Of a DNA stretch of 43,710 nucleotides, positions 41,397 to 43,710 are shown in pieces. Position 1 is the stretch's first letter. Each line of letters starts with the position of its first letter. The stretch is from NCBI GenBank assembly GCA_944389455.1, contig CALXMK010000024.1:1-43710 (forward strand), written 5' to 3'. A program made the translations under genes and the position numbers. Source of the stretch: an uncultured Verrucomicrobiota bacterium. Its GTDB lineage: Bacteria; Verrucomicrobiota; Verrucomicrobiia; Limisphaerales; UBA1412. The notes below the pieces were generated by a model. That model was not told the DNA's origin. It saw only the letters and a list, made by a program, of their open reading frames with translations, and did not search any database.

Positions 41397-43710
41397 GTGA
41401 GAAAGCGTATTTTTAAATCTATTTTATGGCTCATCCTAGTGGGGGTTTGCGTGTTAAATCCTCATGTCTCCGGGGCAGATTTTGAGGCCGGCAGTGGGAC
41501 AAAGTCGGATCCCTGGCAAATTAAAAATCGCCAACAGTTGTCCATGTTGACTAATTATGTAGGGGAACTGAGCAGCGGAAGATATTTCCAACTGGCGGGA
41601 AATATTGTCTTTTTGGAGTCTGATTTTACAGAAGGAGGCGAATATTATAATGCGGGCCGTGGGTGGAATCCAGTGGGGAATAATCGTGGTGAAGATACAG
41701 CTTTTAAGGGGAATTTTGACGGCAATGGTTATGTAATTTATAATCTTAAAATTAATCGTCCTCAATCTCAGAATGTTGGATTGTTTGGCTATTTGGAGAA
41801 TGCCGTTATCGAGAATCTCCGAGTGGAATCATTGAATTTTACCGGTTCAACGAATGTGGGTGGATTAGCTGGACTCAGTAAAAACTCTTCTATTTCTAAT
41901 TGTTATACTTCTGGTTCTTTGATTGGACAGAAGAATACAGGAGGGTTAGTAGGATATTCTGAGGGAACGGATTTTTATCGTGATGGAGCTGATACGGAGG
42001 TTGTGAGTAGTCTGTTTTCTCAAGGTTTAGCTGAAGCTAATGCGGCAGGTGGTTTGATTGCCTACGCGGAGGGAGGGGCTATCCTGGAATGTTATGCTCG
42101 TGGAAATGTTGAGGCCCGAACGACAACCGATATGGGAGGGTCTTCAGCGTTCGCTTATGCGGGTGGGTTAGTAGGTTATTTACGTGGAATTACTTTAGAT
42201 CGTTGTTTTGCAGAGGGAAAGGTGCGTACAGTTTCCACTTCGGATGTCCGCACAGGAGACGCTTATTCAGGAGGATTGGTTGGTTATCTTTATTTAGCTG
42301 GAGTACAGAACTCCTATTCCAGCGGGGATGTTGTCGCTGATACCCGTTTAACGGAAGAGACTCTTTCTGCTGGGAGTTCTGGGCGCAGTTATGTGGGGGG
42401 ATTGGTTGGCTTTGGTGTCACATCAACTGTTTTACGGAGCTATGCTGAAGGGGGAGGGGATTCTTATTCCGGCGCTGGCGGAGGATATGCAGGTGGTATC
42501 ATAGGTGCATCCAGTTTTAGTGTAGTCGAGGATTCTGTGGGAAATAATACTTTTTTAAGAGTAGAAACAGAATCTCCGAATTCTTCCGGAGTAGGACGGT
42601 TAAGCGGAGTTTTTACTGGAACCTTAACGAATAATCTTGCTTTGGAGAGCATGACTTTGAGCATGAATGGAGTGGGAGTGCCTCCGGCGGATGATCGCAA
42701 TTATAAGGATGGAGGTTCAACCAGTGAGGAGTTGCTTAGATCAGCAGAAACGTATGAGGAGTTGGGATGGAATTTTGAAAGTATTTTTCAGATAGAAAAT
42801 CAAGAGTTTCCATCATTAGCTTGGGAAAATGAAATTTTCGTAACGGAAATCCCAACTATTATCCTTCAGCCGGAAAGCCGAAAAGTTAATGAAGGAGATA
42901 CGGTAAGATTAGAAGTTTCAGCTCTCGGAGGCAGATTGATTTATCTTTGGACTTTAGATAATCAATTGTTGCCAGATCAGAATGAAGCAGTACTGATAAT
43001 TGAGGATTTTCAAACGAAGGATAGCGGAATTTATCAAGTCTGTGTTTTTAATGATAAAGGTGAAGTTTGGAGTCAGCCCGTTTTGGTGACTTTAAATGAT
43101 GAACCGGTGGTTCCCGAAATAATTTTGACCAACCCGGAACTGATTGTCGAAGAAGAAGTAGAATACTTCATCTTTAATGTAGAGGGAGTGGAACTCTTCA
43201 AGATAGAAGGATTGATTGGAGAGGAATGGGTAGAAGTAGAATTTGAAACGACAGCTGAGGGGAAAGTGAAGATCCTTGCCGATCAGCAGGCAGTGCTGTA
43301 CCGAGGGTATGTGGAAGGAGGAGTCGGGGTAGCCCCGGTAATAGAAGAGCAGCCCACGGAGATAACGGCAATCGAAGGCGGAGTGTTGGAGTTAAGTGTT
43401 ACGGTAAGAGGTACAGAGCCATTGAGTTATCAATGGTATAAAGAAGGAGAGGAGATAGCAGGAGCGACTGGAGCCCTCTACACGGTGGAGGGTGTAAAGG
43501 AAGCGGATGCCGGGATGTATACGGTGAAAGTAATGAATCCGTATGGAGAGGCAGAGAGTGAGCCGATAAAGGTTTCGGTAGTATCTCCTGTGATGTTTGA
43601 ATTAACCAACCCGGAACTGATTGTCGAAGAAGGAGTAGAATACTTCATCTTTAATGTAGAGGGAGTGGAACTCTTCAAGATAGAAGGATTGATTGGAGAG
43701 GAATGGGTAG
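41397..43710 (+). CDS. Secreted GLUG/Ig-like repeat protein (3' truncated by window edge)
   Basis: This frame is open from GTG at 41397, just after an in-frame TAA at 41388, to the right edge: 771 codons with no stop. A signal peptide begins MRKRIFKSILWLILVGVC and ends near residue 28. N-terminal DFEAGSGTKSDPWQIKNRQQL is the standard entry to GLUG-type proteins. Six GLUG repeats of the form GGLVGY..G....CYA.G lie at about residues 153-383. An Ig-like domain follows (485-575), then a ~70-residue module starting LTNPELIVEE, an Ig domain with YQWYKEGEEIAGAT (646-728), and a second near-identical copy of the module from residue 736. It is likely a surface or adhesive protein. Confidence 0.88.
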   Translation, partial: MRKRIFKSILWLILVGVCVLNPHVSGADFEAGSGTKSDPWQIKNRQQLSMLTNYVGELSSGRYFQLAGNIVFLESDFTEGGEYYNAGRGWNPVGNNRGEDTAFKGNFDGNGYVIYNLKINRPQSQNVGLFGYLENAVIENLRVESLNFTGSTNVGGLAGLSKNSSISNCYTSGSLIGQKNTGGLVGYSEGTDFYRDGADTEVVSSLFSQGLAEANAAGGLIAYAEGGAILECYARGNVEARTTTDMGGSSAFAYAGGLVGYLRGITLDRCFAEGKVRTVSTSDVRTGDAYSGGLVGYLYLAGVQNSYSSGDVVADTRLTEETLSAGSSGRSYVGGLVGFGVTSTVLRSYAEGGGDSYSGAGGGYAGGIIGASSFSVVEDSVGNNTFLRVETESPNSSGVGRLSGVFTGTLTNNLALESMTLSMNGVGVPPADDRNYKDGGSTSEELLRSAETYEELGWNFESIFQIENQEFPSLAWENEIFVTEIPTIILQPESRKVNEGDTVRLEVSALGGRLIYLWTLDNQLLPDQNEAVLIIEDFQTKDSGIYQVCVFNDKGEVWSQPVLVTLNDEPVVPEIILTNPELIVEEEVEYFIFNVEGVELFKIEGLIGEEWVEVEFETTAEGKVKILADQQAVLYRGYVEGGVGVAPVIEEQPTEITAIEGGVLELSVTVRGTEPLSYQWYKEGEEIAGATGALYTVEGVKEADAGMYTVKVMNPYGEAESEPIKVSVVSPVMFELTNPELIVEEGVEYFIFNVEGVELFKIEGLIGEEWV
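43125..43710 (+). repeat. 477-bp-period direct repeat in the GLUG/Ig gene
   Basis: Bases 43125-43233 and 43602-43710 agree over 109 bases with two mismatches that I can see (near 43127/43604 and 43156/43633). The offset is 477 bases, exactly 159 codons. The second copy runs off the window. This is a recent in-frame duplication of a ~70-residue module plus its Ig domain. Confidence 0.85.

Overview
The window looks like a chromosomal segment from a Gram-negative bacterium, most likely a Verrucomicrobiota / PVC-group organism. This is an inference. It rests on a complete Tol-Pal envelope system, RND efflux, very large secreted LamG/Ig and GLUG/Ig repeat proteins of the kind common in Opitutae, a bacterial PUR-domain protein, and an exact chromosomal parS site. 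Base composition looks moderate in genes and strongly AT-rich between them. I recognised no rRNA, tRNA, CRISPR array, insertion sequence or prophage.

Layout. Positions 2-1531 hold the C-terminal part of an MBG-domain surface protein, cut by the left edge. An AT-rich convergent gap follows, then ribosomal protein S1 (rpsA, minus strand) with a structured leader. Positions 4720-10848 encode a 2042-residue exported protein with six LamG-like domains alternating with Ig-like domains. The convergent gap after it carries three hairpins and an exact parS site (11026-11041). Next on the minus strand come a GYF-domain multispanning membrane protein, class II fructose-bisphosphate aldolase, and the tol-pal operon (tolQ-tolR-tolA-tolB-pal, read from 17899 down to 13709). 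A transglutaminase-like exported protein lies in AT-rich surroundings at 18142-19155.

Positions 19592-25053 hold a tight three-gene heavy-metal-type RND efflux operon (adaptor, pump, outer-membrane channel). It is followed by argC and a small lipoprotein gene that share a strong two-way terminator. On the minus strand, 27083-32119 is a four-gene unit: inositol-monophosphatase-family enzyme, UvrD-type helicase, POT peptide transporter, UPF0126 membrane protein. On the plus strand, 32339-34902 carries an AI-2E family membrane protein, a divergent CrcB/Fluc, ThiE and a ferredoxin. On the minus strand, 35201-39521 carries a GH43-like exported enzyme, 6-phosphogluconate dehydrogenase, an RmlD-like reductase and glutamyl-Q tRNA(Asp) synthetase. 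A Pta-family acyltransferase and a PUR-domain nucleic-acid-binding protein follow on the plus strand. The window ends inside a GLUG/Ig repeat protein (from 41397) that is open at the right edge and carries a young 477-bp-period internal duplication.

Themes. The window combines housekeeping metabolism and envelope maintenance with three giant secreted repeat proteins that appear to share a C-terminal-type beta module. The most solid unusual signal is the parS centromere site. Others are the hairpin-rich rpsA leader without an adjacent Shine-Dalgarno, the CrcB homologue lacking the usual phenylalanine-box residues, and the modular A-B-A-C-B-A order of LamG domains. I found no convincing wholly new multi-gene system.
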